This document shows, one piece after another, positions 15,770 to 25,591 of a stretch of DNA of 64,000 nt. How positions within the stretch are numbered: position 1 is the stretch's first letter; the number at the start of each line of letters is the position of its first letter. This DNA comes from Bacillota bacterium. Lineage in GTDB: Bacteria; Bacillota; Clostridia; Oscillospirales; Acutalibacteraceae. The notes under the pieces are model-generated. The model was not told the origin of the DNA and ran no database searches. It saw only the letters and a program-made list of their open reading frames with translations. The stretch is from assembly GCA_023416955.1 (NCBI GenBank), contig JAEZGM010000009.1, positions 1-64,000 on the forward strand. Direction: 5' to 3'. The position numbers and the translations under genes were made by a program.

Positions 15770-15801
15770 AAAATCCCCTCGACATCAGTCGAGGGGATTT
15801 T
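15770..15801 (-). terminator. Terminator of the opp operon
   Basis: A perfect 14-base-pair stem (15770-15783 with 15788-15801) with an ATCA loop lies 25 bases after the oppF stop. Confidence 0.85.
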
Positions 15802-15825
15802 GTTAAACTCTATAAATATCAATTG

Positions 15826-16809
15826 TTATTTCTTCTCAATGCCTGGCTCCGGCTCCACAAAGTGGCAGGAAACATAGTGATTCGGGCGCACTTCTCTAAA
15901 CTCAGGCGATACTGTGCGGCAAATATCTTTCACATAAGGGCAGCGATTGGCAAATGGACAACCCGGTTTCGGATTGATCGGGCTCGGTACATCACCGGCT
16001 ATTACTTTCGCTTCCTTCTGTGCCTCTTTGTCAGGATCCGGAATCGGAACAGAAGCAAGCAGCGCCTGACTGTACGGATGTAACGTGTGCTCGTAAATCT
16101 CATCGCTGTCAGCCAGCTCCACAAGATTGCCGAGGTACATAACGGCAATACGGTCCGAAATATATTTTACGATGTTCAAGTCATGTGCAATGAACATATA
16201 AGTCAGACTGAACTTATTCTGCAATTCTTTGAGCAGATTGATGATCTGGCTTTGGATGGAAACATCCAATGCGGAAATTGGCTCATCGCAAACGATGAAT
16301 TCCGGTTTAATCGCAAGAGCACGGGCAATGCCGATACGCTGACGCTGACCGCCGGAAAATTCATGAGGGAATCGGTTTGCATGCTCACGGCTCAAACCGA
16401 CCGTCTCAAGCAATTCGTAAACACGCTCCTGACGTTTTTGCGCATCGTACATTTTGTGAATTTCCATACCTTCGGAAATAATCGTACCAACGGTCATACG
16501 AGGGTCAAGGGAGGCATATGGGTCCTGAAAAATGATCTGGGCCTTTTTGGAATACTCAAAGCGGTCCTTCGTATGTTTCAGATTAACCGCCTTGCCGCGG
16601 TAAGCAATCTTTCCCTTGGTTGGATGATAAATGCCCATGACGACACGGCCCAGCGTGGACTTACCGCAGCCGGATTCACCGACGACGCCAAGCGTTTCGC
16701 CTTTATAAATATCCAATGAAACATCATTCACAGCAACCAATGTTTGTTTGTTGCCAACGTTAAAATGCTTTGAAATATGTTCCAGAGTAATGAGTTTCTC
16801 TTTTTCCAT
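15826..16809 (-). CDS. oppF: Oligopeptide ABC transporter ATPase OppF
   Basis: ATPase of the peptide importer. It has 327 residues with Walker [13 protein letters not shown] near residue 42, the signature FSGGQRQRIGIARAL, Walker B FIVCDEPISALDVS, and the C-terminal extension with the Cys cluster NPKPGCPFANRCPY that binds an iron-sulfur cluster in related proteins. Its IYHPTKGKIAYRGKAVN segment is typical of OppF rather than OppD. The ATG directly follows the oppD stop, with GGAGG inside the oppD end. Last gene of the operon. Confidence 0.93.
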   Translation of the reverse strand: MEKEKLITLEHISKHFNVGNKQTLVAVNDVSLDIYKGETLGVVGESGCGKSTLGRVVMGIYHPTKGKIAYRGKAVNLKHTKDRFEYSKKAQIIFQDPYASLDPRMTVGTIISEGMEIHKMYDAQKRQERVYELLETVGLSREHANRFPHEFSGGQRQRIGIARALAIKPEFIVCDEPISALDVSIQSQIINLLKELQNKFSLTYMFIAHDLNIVKYISDRIAVMYLGNLVELADSDEIYEHTLHPYSQALLASVPIPDPDKEAQKEAKVIAGDVPSPINPKPGCPFANRCPYVKDICRTVSPEFREVRPNHYVSCHFVEPEPGIEKK

Positions 16810-17808
16810 TTATGCTTCCTCCTTTTCGCGGGGGAAATCAGCATGCAAACGCCAGCAAGAAGCGGTATGCCCTTCATTCACCGTAAATTCCGGCGGCTGG
16901 TTTTCTCTGCACAATTTCATGCATTCCCTGCAGCGGCTTGCAAAAGCACAGCCCTTCGGCGGTGCGTACAAGTCGGGCGGAGTACCCGGAATGGAGACAA
17001 GCTCTTCGTTGCGATCTGTATCAACAGTCGGCAGACTGCGCAGCAGAGCAGCAGTATAGGGGTGTGCATTACGGTAAAATATATCCTGAACAGTACCCTG
17101 TTCGACCACTTTACCAGCATACATAACCGCAACGCGGTCTGCAAGATTTGCAACAACACCCAGATCATGTGTAATTAAGATAATCGCAGTGCCGGTTTCT
17201 TTACGAATTTCCGACATCAGCTGCATAATCTGCGCCTGGATGGTTACGTCAAGCGCGGTAGTAGGCTCATCGGCAATCAACAACTTCGGGTCGCAGGCAA
17301 GCGCCATGGCAATCATAGCACGCTGACGCATACCGCCGGAAAACTCGTGGGGGTACTGCTTCACGCGTTCCTCCGCATTCGGAATCTGCACCATTTTCAG
17401 CAAGCGAATCGCTTCTTTTTCACACTGTTCGTTTGAAAGGTGCTTTGTCTTTTTCAGAGTTTCCGTCAACTGCTTTCCGACTTTCTTCGTCGGATTTAGG
17501 CAGGTCATCGGATCCTGGAAAATCATGCTGACCAGCTGACCACGAATATTCTGCATTTCCTTTTCAGTTGCGTCAACAATATTCTTGCCGCAAAGATCAA
17601 TGCTGCCCTCTTTAATACGTGCCGGCGGCATTGGGTTCAACTTCATAATTGTCTGGGCCGTCACGCTCTTGCCGCAGCCGCTTTCGCCGACGATTGCAAG
17701 AACCTCGCCCTGGTCTACGTGCAGCGTGACACCGCGCACAGCGTGAACTTCTCCCGCGTAACTGTCAAAAGATACGTGAAGATTTTGTATATCTAAAATC
17801 CGTTCCAT
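16810..17808 (-). CDS. oppD: Oligopeptide ABC transporter ATPase OppD
   Basis: The second ATPase: 332 residues, with Walker [13 protein letters not shown] (the OppD/DppD form) near residue 39, [17 protein letters not shown] in the Q loop, the signature [15 protein letters not shown], Walker [15 protein letters not shown], and the C-terminal Cys motif [26 protein letters not shown] site precedes the ATG. It works as a heterodimer with OppF, whose gene begins immediately after. Confidence 0.93.
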   Translation of the reverse strand: MERILDIQNLHVSFDSYAGEVHAVRGVTLHVDQGEVLAIVGESGCGKSVTAQTIMKLNPMPPARIKEGSIDLCGKNIVDATEKEMQNIRGQLVSMIFQDPMTCLNPTKKVGKQLTETLKKTKHLSNEQCEKEAIRLLKMVQIPNAEERVKQYPHEFSGGMRQRAMIAMALACDPKLLIADEPTTALDVTIQAQIMQLMSEIRKETGTAIILITHDLGVVANLADRVAVMYAGKVVEQGTVQDIFYRNAHPYTAALLRSLPTVDTDRNEELVSIPGTPPDLYAPPKGCAFASRCRECMKLCRENQPPEFTVNEGHTASCWRLHADFPREKEEA

Positions 17809-17815
17809 AGGATAA

Positions 17816-18814
17816 TTACCTCCTCAGTTTGGGGTCGAATGCATCCCGCATCTGATCGCCCAGCAAGTTAAATGCAAGCATGGTAATGCTGATAAACAAA
17901 GCAGGGAACACCAGCTGCGTCGGATAAATCTGGAAGACAGCGATGCCGTCGTTTGCAAGAATGCCCCAGGAAGACTGCGGCGGGGCAATGCCCAGACCCA
18001 ACATGGAGAGGAAAGCTTCCGTGAAAATTACGTTCGGAATATCCAAAGTAACGTTGACGACAATCAAACTCAAAAGATTCGGCGCAAGATGGCGTGCAAT
18101 AATCCGGCTGGGTTTCGCGCCCATCGTTTCCGCCGCAATTAAAAATTCCTGTTCGCGCAGGCTAAGCACCTGCCCTCGAACAAGCCTTGCCATTCCGGTC
18201 CAGCCGGTAATGGAATAAGCGATAATAATCGTTGTAAGACCACGGGGTAATACGATCAAAAGCAGCATAACAATAACAAGGTACGGAATGCCGCTGATAA
18301 TTTCAACAATACGCATCATGACATTATCAATGCCACCACCGAAATAACCGGAAATGCCGCCGTAAATAATACCGACGATGCAGTCAATCAATGTTACCGC
18401 AAGGGCAACAGTCAAAGAAACGCGGGCGCCGTCCCAAATACGCGCCCAAATATCACGACCCAACTGATCCGTGCCGAAAATATGCGCCTGCCCTGTAACG
18501 CTGTCAATCGACATTGGCGGCTGATTCGAAAACGCAACATTTTGCTGCGCAGAATCAAAGGGGCTGAACATCGGAATAAAGATGGCGCCAATCAACAAAA
18601 CTACCAAAATAATGATACAGAATATAGCGACTTTGCTTCTGCGAAGCCGCGTAAACGCATCTTTCCAAAAGCTGATGGAAGGACGCGCAATGACTTCCAT
18701 CCCGGCCTCATCGGTTCCAACCTTAACAAACTCGGCGGGATCGACGTGGCTGTCTATACTGTAGCGGGATTCCAAAGAATCCAGCGCAATTTCCTGTGCT
18801 TTTTGCTTAGCCAT
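17816..18814 (-). CDS. oppC: Oligopeptide ABC transporter permease OppC
   Basis: Membrane subunit of 332 residues with a long cytoplasmic N-terminus, a first membrane helix near residue 80, and the binding-protein-dependent permease core. GTDQLGRDIWARIWDGARVS and the EAA loop AAETMGAKPSRIIARHLAPN are diagnostic for OppC/DppC. The IAPPQSSWGIL motif is typical of the family. AAGGAG stands 11 bases before the ATG. It lies between oppB (9 bases before) and oppD (7 bases after). Confidence 0.93.
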   Translation of the reverse strand: MAKQKAQEIALDSLESRYSIDSHVDPAEFVKVGTDEAGMEVIARPSISFWKDAFTRLRRSKVAIFCIIILVVLLIGAIFIPMFSPFDSAQQNVAFSNQPPMSIDSVTGQAHIFGTDQLGRDIWARIWDGARVSLTVALAVTLIDCIVGIIYGGISGYFGGGIDNVMMRIVEIISGIPYLVIVMLLLIVLPRGLTTIIIAYSITGWTGMARLVRGQVLSLREQEFLIAAETMGAKPSRIIARHLAPNLLSLIVVNVTLDIPNVIFTEAFLSMLGLGIAPPQSSWGILANDGIAVFQIYPTQLVFPALFISITMLAFNLLGDQMRDAFDPKLRR

Positions 18815-18823
18815 TTATTTCCC

Positions 18824-19783
18824 TCACTCCTTGCTTCCTGTTAATTTAACGCGCGGATCAATTAAGCCGTATACAACGTCCACAATAAGGTTCGCGAGCA
18901 CCAAGAACGCTCCGAAGAACATAGTGGTACCGGAAATTGTGGGATAGTCGTTGAACTGCACGCACTGCACGAAATATTTACCAAGACCTGGAATAGAGAA
19001 AATGTTTTCAATGACGAAAGTACCTGTCAGAACACTTGCAACCAATGGCCCCATGATTGTAATGACAGGCATTACCGCATTACGAACGGCATGTTTCCAT
19101 ATGATTGCACGCTGGCTCAAGCCTTTTGCCTTTGCTGTTTTTATGTAATCTTGATTTAAGACATCCAGCATACTGGTACGCATTAAGCGGCTGATACTCG
19201 CCATGCTACCGAAAGCCAGCGCAAACGGCGGCAGTATTTTTGTATTGAAAGACGACCAGCCCATAATCGGAAAAATTAAATTACCGGTTGCCTGATACAG
19301 CTTGAGTCCCAAGAAATACTGAAGCAGCGCGCCCATAATAAAGGACGGAACCGAAACGCCAACCAATGCCAAAAACATAGTAGCTGTATCCCAAGCCGTA
19401 CCGCGCTTCACCGCGGCGACAATCCCCAGCAGCAAGCCCAGAATCGTCGCAAAAATCAGCGAACGAATGCCCAGGTCCGCGGATACCGGGAACGTCTGCT
19501 TGATAATATCCACAACAGGGCGTTTGTCAAACAGAGAAGTTCCAAGATCGCCCTTAAAAATGTTAGCTACATATTTAAAAAACTGCATCGGAAGGGGTTG
19601 ATCCAACCCGTATTTCGCGTACAGCGCCGCTTTTACTTGGGGGTCAAGTGCTTTTTCACCGGTAAACGGGTCGCCCGGCAGCATATGCATAAGTATAAAG
19701 GTAATCAGGATCAGCACAAAAACCGTAATTGCTGAATATAATACCCTTTTTAAAATGTACTGAACTTGCTTTGGCAAGTACAA
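18824..19783 (-). CDS. oppB: Oligopeptide ABC transporter permease OppB
   Basis: Membrane subunit of 319 residues. The N-terminus has the family pattern YILKRVLYSAITVFVLILIT followed by LPGDPFTGEKA. The EAA loop is TAKAKGLSQRAIIWKHAVRN, and the C-terminus has DPRVKL. The start is a TTG at 19783 with GAAGGAG close before it; a second TTG two codons later is also possible. It is separated from oppA by about 200 bases that fold into strong hairpins, so oppA can be made in excess of the permease. Confidence 0.92.
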   Translation of the reverse strand: MYLPKQVQYILKRVLYSAITVFVLILITFILMHMLPGDPFTGEKALDPQVKAALYAKYGLDQPLPMQFFKYVANIFKGDLGTSLFDKRPVVDIIKQTFPVSADLGIRSLIFATILGLLLGIVAAVKRGTAWDTATMFLALVGVSVPSFIMGALLQYFLGLKLYQATGNLIFPIMGWSSFNTKILPPFALAFGSMASISRLMRTSMLDVLNQDYIKTAKAKGLSQRAIIWKHAVRNAVMPVITIMGPLVASVLTGTFVIENIFSIPGLGKYFVQCVQFNDYPTISGTTMFFGAFLVLANLIVDVVYGLIDPRVKLTGSKE

Positions 19784-19840
19784 TCAACTCCTTCAGTTTA
19801 TTGTCGAACAAACTTGGGACATTCCGTCCGCCTGATTTTT

Positions 19841-19946
19841 GCAAAGGCCATATGCCTTTGCTTGTGGAAACCGCAAAATTCCACGGTTTTGCGACGAATT
19901 TTGCAGCTTCCACAAGCAAATAGAGCCATATCGAAGTATGGCTCTA
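19841..19946 (-). promoter_or_regulatory. Alternative hairpins between oppA and oppB
   Basis: Four arms are visible. 19857-19881 pairs with 19896-19920 over 22 of 25 positions, with one 3-base bulge on each side. 19921-19930 pairs with 19937-19946 perfectly. GCAAAGGC (19841-19848) pairs with GCCTTTGC (19854-19861), and this shares bases with the long hairpin, so the two cannot form together. The position suits control of permease genes relative to the binding protein. Confidence 0.65.
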
Positions 19947-19990
19947 CTTGCATTAGCTCATACGTTAGAGCGGAAATGCCCAATCACAAA

Positions 19991-21709
19991 TTACTTTGTC
20001 AGCTTTGCGCCGTCGGTGTAATCACCAGGCCATCCCTGGAAGCCGGTGTATGTGCCGCCGGTGAACTTCTGGGAAGTTGTGTAGTTAATTACATCAAAAT
20101 ACAGAGGAGTGAGCGGGGCATCCTGCTGAACAGCCAGCTTTTCAGCGGTGATCAGAATTTCCTGACGCTTTGCAGGGTCTGCCGCATTAATTGCGTCTGT
20201 AATATACTTGTCATAGGTCGCGCTGGAATATTTACCGTGGTTGTTACCGTTGGTGGTAGTCCACAGGTCGAGGAAGGTCAACGGATCGTTGTAGTCCGGG
20301 CTCCAGCCTGCATATACCATCTGGAAATCGCCGCTGGTCATTGCCGCAAGACGGGCTTTAAATACCATCGGCTTCAGTTCAACGCTCACGCCGAGGTTAG
20401 TCTTCCACTGCTCCTGCATGAAGGTAGAATCTCTGACAGCAGCGGTGGTGTTACCGGTCAGGAAAGCAACTTTCAGCTGATCCTTAGTCATACCGACTTC
20501 TTTCAGGCCTTCATCAAGGAGCTGCTTTGCTTTCGTCGGGTCAAACTTCAGTGTAATGTCTCCGCGTGCTTCTGCGTATTTGCCGTTTGCGCCCGCAATG
20601 CCGGAAGGCGTAATACCGGTTGCTACCTGAGAACCATCCTTCAGAACATTCTTTACAAGGCTCTCTCTGTCGATTGCCATGCCGAACGCCTGACGGATCT
20701 TTGCGTTGGCAAACGCTTTATCTTTTGTATTGTACTGAACATACCATACGCCACCGGAAGTATAGTTTGCAAGCGGCTGGCCTTCCGCCTGGAACTGCGG
20801 CATCGTTGTGGAGCCGACAGTCATGAAGTCGAGCTGTCCCGCTTTAAATGCGTTCAAAGTTGCATTTGCGTCCGCGAGCATCATAAACTTAATCTTCGGA
20901 ATGCCTACATTTGCGGCATCCCAGTAATCCGGGTTCTTTTCAAGAGTAATGCTCTCGTTATGTGTCCAGCTGGCAATTTTATATGCGCCGTTGGTGGCGA
21001 TCTTATCGGCGTCTTTACCGTAATTCGCCGCACCGATGGACTCATACGCTTTCTGGTTCACAGGCAGGTAAGTCTGGAAAGAGAAGAGCTGCAGTGCATA
21101 CGGAATCGGGTGCTCAAAAGTAACTTCAAGGGTGTAATCGTCGGCAGCTTTAATTCCAAGCCCATCTGCTTTAATCTTGCCGTCGTAGAAATCCTGGCCA
21201 CCCTTGATATTATCGCAAAGAATAAAGGAATACTCAGAAGCAGTCGCTTTTGTCATGATTGTTGTCCACGCAAAGACGAAATCTTTTGCGGTAACAGGTT
21301 CGCCGTTGCTCCACTTGGCATCTTTGCGGAGCTTGAAGGTGTAAGTCTTATTTTCGTTGCTTACAGTCCAGCTCTCGGCAATATCCGGAATCGGGTTATC
21401 GTTTTTGTCAAGCTTTGTCAGGCCTGCCAGAACTTCACGCTGAATTGCGGACGAGCCGGTATCAGTGGTCAGCATGCTGTTCATCTCCGGCGGCTCTGAA
21501 ACCATGTTAACTGTAATCATGTCTTTATCCGGAGTGCCGGGATATTTGCTTTGCGACGCAAGGTCGGTTGCCGCCGGCGTAGACGCAGCGCTTGATTCCG
21601 CTGCGGAAGCAGTACCGCTTGCCGCACTGGAAGTTGTGCTGCCTTTACCGCAAGCAGCCATGGAAACAGCCATAGCACCCGCAAGCAGCAGTGCAATAAT
21701 CTTCTTCAT
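19991..21709 (-). CDS. oppA: Oligopeptide-binding lipoprotein OppA
   Basis: Extracellular peptide-binding protein of 572 residues. The signal ends in a lipobox SMAAC (Cys20), then a Ser/Ala-rich linker of about 30 residues. The mature part is a family-5 solute-binding protein: EVLAGLTKLDKNDNPIPDIA, SWTVSNENKTYTFKLRKDAKW and the AFGMAIDRESLV segment are standard. It opens the oppABCDF operon. GGAGGG stands about 8 bases before the ATG. Preference for peptide length cannot be told from the sequence. A second, unlinked protein of this family is at 40586. Confidence 0.93.
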   Translation of the reverse strand: MKKIIALLLAGAMAVSMAACGKGSTTSSAASGTASAAESSAASTPAATDLASQSKYPGTPDKDMITVNMVSEPPEMNSMLTTDTGSSAIQREVLAGLTKLDKNDNPIPDIAESWTVSNENKTYTFKLRKDAKWSNGEPVTAKDFVFAWTTIMTKATASEYSFILCDNIKGGQDFYDGKIKADGLGIKAADDYTLEVTFEHPIPYALQLFSFQTYLPVNQKAYESIGAANYGKDADKIATNGAYKIASWTHNESITLEKNPDYWDAANVGIPKIKFMMLADANATLNAFKAGQLDFMTVGSTTMPQFQAEGQPLANYTSGGVWYVQYNTKDKAFANAKIRQAFGMAIDRESLVKNVLKDGSQVATGITPSGIAGANGKYAEARGDITLKFDPTKAKQLLDEGLKEVGMTKDQLKVAFLTGNTTAAVRDSTFMQEQWKTNLGVSVELKPMVFKARLAAMTSGDFQMVYAGWSPDYNDPLTFLDLWTTTNGNNHGKYSSATYDKYITDAINAADPAKRQEILITAEKLAVQQDAPLTPLYFDVINYTTSQKFTGGTYTGFQGWPGDYTDGAKLTK

Positions 21710-21757
21710 TAATAATCCCTCCGTAGTATTTGAATTTTAATTTATAACTACTTGCAT

Positions 21758-21786
21758 ATAATACTGCATAAGCTTTTAATATGCAA
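21758..21786 (-). promoter_or_regulatory. Promoter of the opp operon
   Basis: Read leftward, TTGCAT (21781-21786) and TATTAT (21758-21763) are 17 bases apart, about 50 bases before oppA. The gap 21710-22485 is 776 bases and very AT-rich. Apart from this promoter, the hairpin at 22147 and a possible 25-codon frame at 22393-22470, I see no gene in it. Confidence 0.6.
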
Positions 21787-22146
21787 GCGAAATAGCTGAA
21801 ATTGGCATTTGCAAAATGTGAAACTTGCAAATTGTATTTTATAATTTTTTGTAGAACCTTTACAAATACAAAATTAAACTAAAAAAACAAGTTCGCAGTT
21901 CTATTTTATGCATTCCATGGTTCTCAATTCACTCTGTAAAACAATACTCATTTATAGGAATCTAAAACTATAATAGAGTATTTTCGCTATTGTAACATAA
22001 ATATAGTTTCAACGCAATCTTCAAGACTTGTCAAAAACCTTTCCAATCATTATAATTGTGCAAACTTTTCGAGAAAGACAAGAAAACATTTTCACTTTTT
22101 TAAGGTAAAACAGCAATATGAAAAAGTGAATAACAGTAAAACGGAT

Positions 22147-22180
22147 TGTAGGACACGCTCTCCTTTGAGTGTGTCCTACA
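22147..22180 (-). terminator. Hairpin downstream of ptsI
   Basis: 22147-22160 pairs with 22167-22180 over 14 positions (one G-T). Leftward it is followed by a GTTTTACTGTTATT stretch. It is 300 bases after ptsI, so it may end a long trailer or belong to an unseen small transcript. Confidence 0.5.
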
Positions 22181-22485
22181 TCATGTAATACTATTGAAAT
22201 ATTATAGCAACAATTAATTCATTTTTCAAGGGAAATTGCAAATAAATTTTAATTCATCAAGTTAACTTATTAAAGTGTTTTTTCCTCTTCACAGTCAAAA
22301 AATCCCGATTTTACTTGATTTTCTTTGGTTTCAACAGCCCAACTGTAAAATAATTAACCCCAGAAATTTTCGATGCAATACAGCTTTCGGAATTATTCTT
22401 TCACAGGAACTGCATTTTTTTCCGCTTTAAATGGCTGATATCCGCCACAGACGTTTGCGCAGAAGCACAAGGCATAAAGTTATGT

Positions 22486-24114
22486 TTATCCACCGATTTG
22501 CCGGACTGCCTTCTTCACTTCTAGAATAGCAGACGGCGCCACTGAAAGCTCTTTGATTCCGGTCTTTACATAGAAATCAGTCAATGCCGTATCCGCAGCG
22601 GACTCGCCGCAGATACCCGTCCAGATTCCCGCTTTTTTCCCGTTTTCCGCCGTAATCTCGATCATGCGCAGCACGGCGGGATTGCGCGAATCAAACAGGC
22701 TCGAGATTTTGGGGTTCATACGGTCAACAGCCAGTGTGTACTGTGTGAGGTCGTTGGTGCCGATGCTGAAAAAGTCTACTTCTTTCGCAAGCTCTCCGCT
22801 CATGATGACGGACGCAGGCGTTTCGATCATAATACCCAATTCAATGTTAGGCGAAAAATTGATCTTTTCTTTTACCAGATCCTGTTTAACCTGCTCTATA
22901 ATACTTTTAATCTCCCTGACTTCCTCCACGGAGATAATCATCGGAAACATGATCGCAAGCCTTCCGAACGCAGACACACGGTAAAGCGCGCGCAGCTGTG
23001 TAATGAATAACTCACGTCGGTCAAGAGAAATGCGAATTGCGCGGTAGCCAAGCGCCGGATTGTCCTCTTTCGGCAGATTCAGGTAGGGCACCTGCTTGTC
23101 AGCACCCAGGTCAAGTGTGCGGATAATGACCCGCTTCCCCTTCATTTTTTGCAGCACTGTCTTATAAGCTTCGAACTGCCGCTCTTCATCCGGAAGAGAA
23201 TCACCGTCCATATAAAGAAACTCACTGCGGAAAAGACCGATTCCCTCCGCGTCATTCTCGATTGCCAGTTCCGCATCGGCCGGATGCCCGATGTTTGCGT
23301 TAATTTCAATCTCTACCCCGTTTTTCGTAACCGCCTTTGTTCCCTTGAGCTGCTGTAGCTCCTGCCGGTGCTGCTCAAACGCCTCTTTCTTACGGCGGTA
23401 TTGGGTCAGAGTGGCTTCGTCCGGCTCAAGCAGGATGTCACCCGTTCCTCCGTCAACAATTACCCGTATCCCCGCTTTTAATTCGGAAAAGCCTTCCCCC
23501 AGTCCGACAACGGCGGGAATTGCCATTGTGCGCGCCAAAATGGCGGAGTGAGAACTCTTGGAGCCTTCCCGCGTAAGAAAAGCGAGAACCATCGTGGGGT
23601 CGAGCTGCACCGTTTCGCTGGGCATCAAATCCGGAGCTGCCACTACGGACTGCTCCATAATATTATCAAGCCCTACCCCGAAATATGGATTCAACGCATG
23701 AATCAGACCCCTTGAAATGTCAAGTACATCCGCCGCTCTGCCGCGCATATACTCATCGTCCATATTGGTAAACATCTGCGAATACTTCCGACCGACTTCT
23801 TTCACGGAATACTCCGCACAAACCTTTTCTTCGCGGATTTTACTTTGGATCGCACCGAAAAAGTCTTCGTCCTGAAGCATCATAATGTGGATTTGGAAGA
23901 TCAGCGAATTCTCTTCGCCGACCCGTTTGAGCGCGTTCAGATATATCTCATTTAGCGCGCCGATCGCAGAATCTTTTGCGCTGTCGAGTCGCGCAAGCTC
24001 CGAATCAATATCAAAAATGGATTTTTTCTCAATTTGATCATCTATATTGCCGCAAAGCTGCAACCTGCCGATTGCGATTCCCTTTGAAGCAGGAATTCCA
24101 TTAATTTTTTTCAA
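22486..24114 (-). CDS. ptsI: PTS enzyme I (phosphoenolpyruvate-protein phosphotransferase)
   Basis: Enzyme I takes phosphate from phosphoenolpyruvate and passes it to HPr, the first step for all PTS sugars. The 542-residue protein has GIPASKGIAIGR at the start, the phosphorylated His in SSHSAILARTMAIPAVVG near residue 190, DGGTGDILLEP after it, and the C-terminal PEP-binding motifs GIGLFRSEFLYM, FSIGTNDLTQY and GICGESAAD with the catalytic Cys. The start is a TTG at 24114, 7 bases after a GGCGGTGAT site; a longer reading would begin inside that site. No ptsH lies beside it, so HPr is encoded elsewhere. It is a single-gene unit with its own promoter. Confidence 0.95.
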   Translation of the reverse strand: MKKINGIPASKGIAIGRLQLCGNIDDQIEKKSIFDIDSELARLDSAKDSAIGALNEIYLNALKRVGEENSLIFQIHIMMLQDEDFFGAIQSKIREEKVCAEYSVKEVGRKYSQMFTNMDDEYMRGRAADVLDISRGLIHALNPYFGVGLDNIMEQSVVAAPDLMPSETVQLDPTMVLAFLTREGSKSSHSAILARTMAIPAVVGLGEGFSELKAGIRVIVDGGTGDILLEPDEATLTQYRRKKEAFEQHRQELQQLKGTKAVTKNGVEIEINANIGHPADAELAIENDAEGIGLFRSEFLYMDGDSLPDEERQFEAYKTVLQKMKGKRVIIRTLDLGADKQVPYLNLPKEDNPALGYRAIRISLDRRELFITQLRALYRVSAFGRLAIMFPMIISVEEVREIKSIIEQVKQDLVKEKINFSPNIELGIMIETPASVIMSGELAKEVDFFSIGTNDLTQYTLAVDRMNPKISSLFDSRNPAVLRMIEITAENGKKAGIWTGICGESAADTALTDFYVKTGIKELSVAPSAILEVKKAVRQIGG

Positions 24115-24278
24115 CAAATCACCGCCCAATAAAATTTACCAACGAATTTTTTAATCATTTCGGATATGCCTGCATCTGATGTCTATTATGTTGAGAAGCA
24201 GATGCAAAAGCAACGTGCAGCACAGCCAGTACATAGTTGCCGCAAAGGCCGTTTTTCAAGGCAATGTACTACAACTCA

Positions 24279-24306
24279 ATTATATATTTTAAATAATGTA
24301 TGTCAA
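24279..24306 (-). promoter_or_regulatory. Promoter of ptsI
   Basis: Read leftward, TTGACA (24301-24306) and TATAAT (24279-24284) are 16 bases apart, near consensus. They leave an untranslated leader of about 155 bases that shows no clear riboswitch fold. Confidence 0.8.
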
Positions 24307-24387
24307 TCAATATTTAACATTTTGACAAAACAGGCTTTATTATAATTGCAATATTTATAAATAATTTTTTCAATTTTTGTCAGTATT

Positions 24388-25584
24388 TCAGCGCACAGTC
24401 AGCTTATTGCCAACAGTCACGTCGCACAGCTGCTTAATGCTGTAAATCGCGGCTGCCTCATCAATTCCATTTTGCTTGATATAACGATAAATATCCTGAT
24501 TGTAATAACGCAGATCAATGATGTGAATTTCAGAAAAGTGCACCACAAGAAACGGGATCATGCTGTTTGCATAGGAGTCCTTCAAAATCAGCAGTTTCTT
24601 GCCGCCTTTTGCCTGTGCGTTTTTAACCACATCGACACTGTGGTTTCCGCCCAGAAAGACAGAGTACTTGTCCTTCTTTTGCAGAAATTCCGCCCAATAA
24701 ATAGAATCCCGCGTTTGCTTTCCGGTTTGCTGGGTCAGTTTCATCTGCTTTTTGTAAACCGGAAGAAGCAGAGTATCCGGCTGTTGAGTATCCAGTATCG
24801 CCTTGGAGTACAGTGTACCGTAAAACGCGTTCGAACCAACCTGAAAATCGAAGTCGCTGATCGGGGCGGGTGTTTCCCCCATTGCCGCAATCAGTGCGCT
24901 ATAGCCCCTGTAAGCGCCATAAGCGTTCCAGTGATGATCGGTCTTAAAATAGCAGTCCTCGCCCGTACGGTCGCTCAGCGTGCCAAACAGGTCTATTACG
25001 GTCGCTTTGCCGTCAAGCGCCTTGCGAATTGCATTCAGCTCCCCGTGCTGATCGTGGTTCGGCGCATCGACGGGAAGATTATCTGTCTGCTCCTGCGAAC
25101 CGGACGGCACAGGCAGCATATAAAATGGAATTTCTGCGTTTTCCGCAAACAATTTGAAGCCCGCAACATTTCTGCGAAACGTATCGATGCGGTTCGGCAA
25201 CAGCACCTCATAAATATGATCGTTTTTCCCGAAATACACGCCGCCCTCGGCGGGAGTCTTACTGTAATCGGAGCCAAGATCATGTTTGCCCATAAGCAGC
25301 TGTGCCCGTGTGTTCAGCGACATAAAGGATTTACGCAGCATGAAGTGGTCGCCGACAAAGGATTCGATGGACTTCATATAGCTGCCGTCACGCACAGAAG
25401 CCAACGTCATCTGGGGAAACGGCTCCAGCACGCGATTTTCCTCTTCGGAGAACGTCTGCTTCGGGGCGAAAATCAAATACAGAATTCCCGCCAGAATCGC
25501 GATAAACAGAACTGCCGACGCAAAGACACCACAAGGGCCGCATTGTCTCATATTTTCTTTACCATTTTTTAATCTATTCATCAT
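24388..25584 (-). CDS. DHHW/AlgX-like secreted acyltransferase partner
   Basis: This 398-residue protein has one N-terminal membrane helix (about residues 20-42) and an extracellular SGNH-like domain. TDHHW near residue 217 is the motif that names the DHHW family, and VFLGGNHSVDV plus LLILKDSYANSMIPFL near the C-terminus carry the other conserved blocks (nucleophile Ser in KDSYANS). Such proteins work with an adjacent MBOAT protein to move acyl, usually acetyl, groups onto surface polysaccharides. The MBOAT gene ends 7 bases before this one begins, so they form an operon. The polymer modified here is unknown. Confidence 0.88.
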   Translation of the reverse strand: MMNRLKNGKENMRQCGPCGVFASAVLFIAILAGILYLIFAPKQTFSEEENRVLEPFPQMTLASVRDGSYMKSIESFVGDHFMLRKSFMSLNTRAQLLMGKHDLGSDYSKTPAEGGVYFGKNDHIYEVLLPNRIDTFRRNVAGFKLFAENAEIPFYMLPVPSGSQEQTDNLPVDAPNHDQHGELNAIRKALDGKATVIDLFGTLSDRTGEDCYFKTDHHWNAYGAYRGYSALIAAMGETPAPISDFDFQVGSNAFYGTLYSKAILDTQQPDTLLLPVYKKQMKLTQQTGKQTRDSIYWAEFLQKKDKYSVFLGGNHSVDVVKNAQAKGGKKLLILKDSYANSMIPFLVVHFSEIHIIDLRYYNQDIYRYIKQNGIDEAAAIYSIKQLCDVTVGNKLTVR

Positions 25585-25591
25585 ATCTCAC

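Noticed and set aside
19766..21499. 577-codon rightward frame opposite oppA
   Set aside because: Antisense shadow of oppA; the composition is Cys- and Val-rich in the way of reverse frames.
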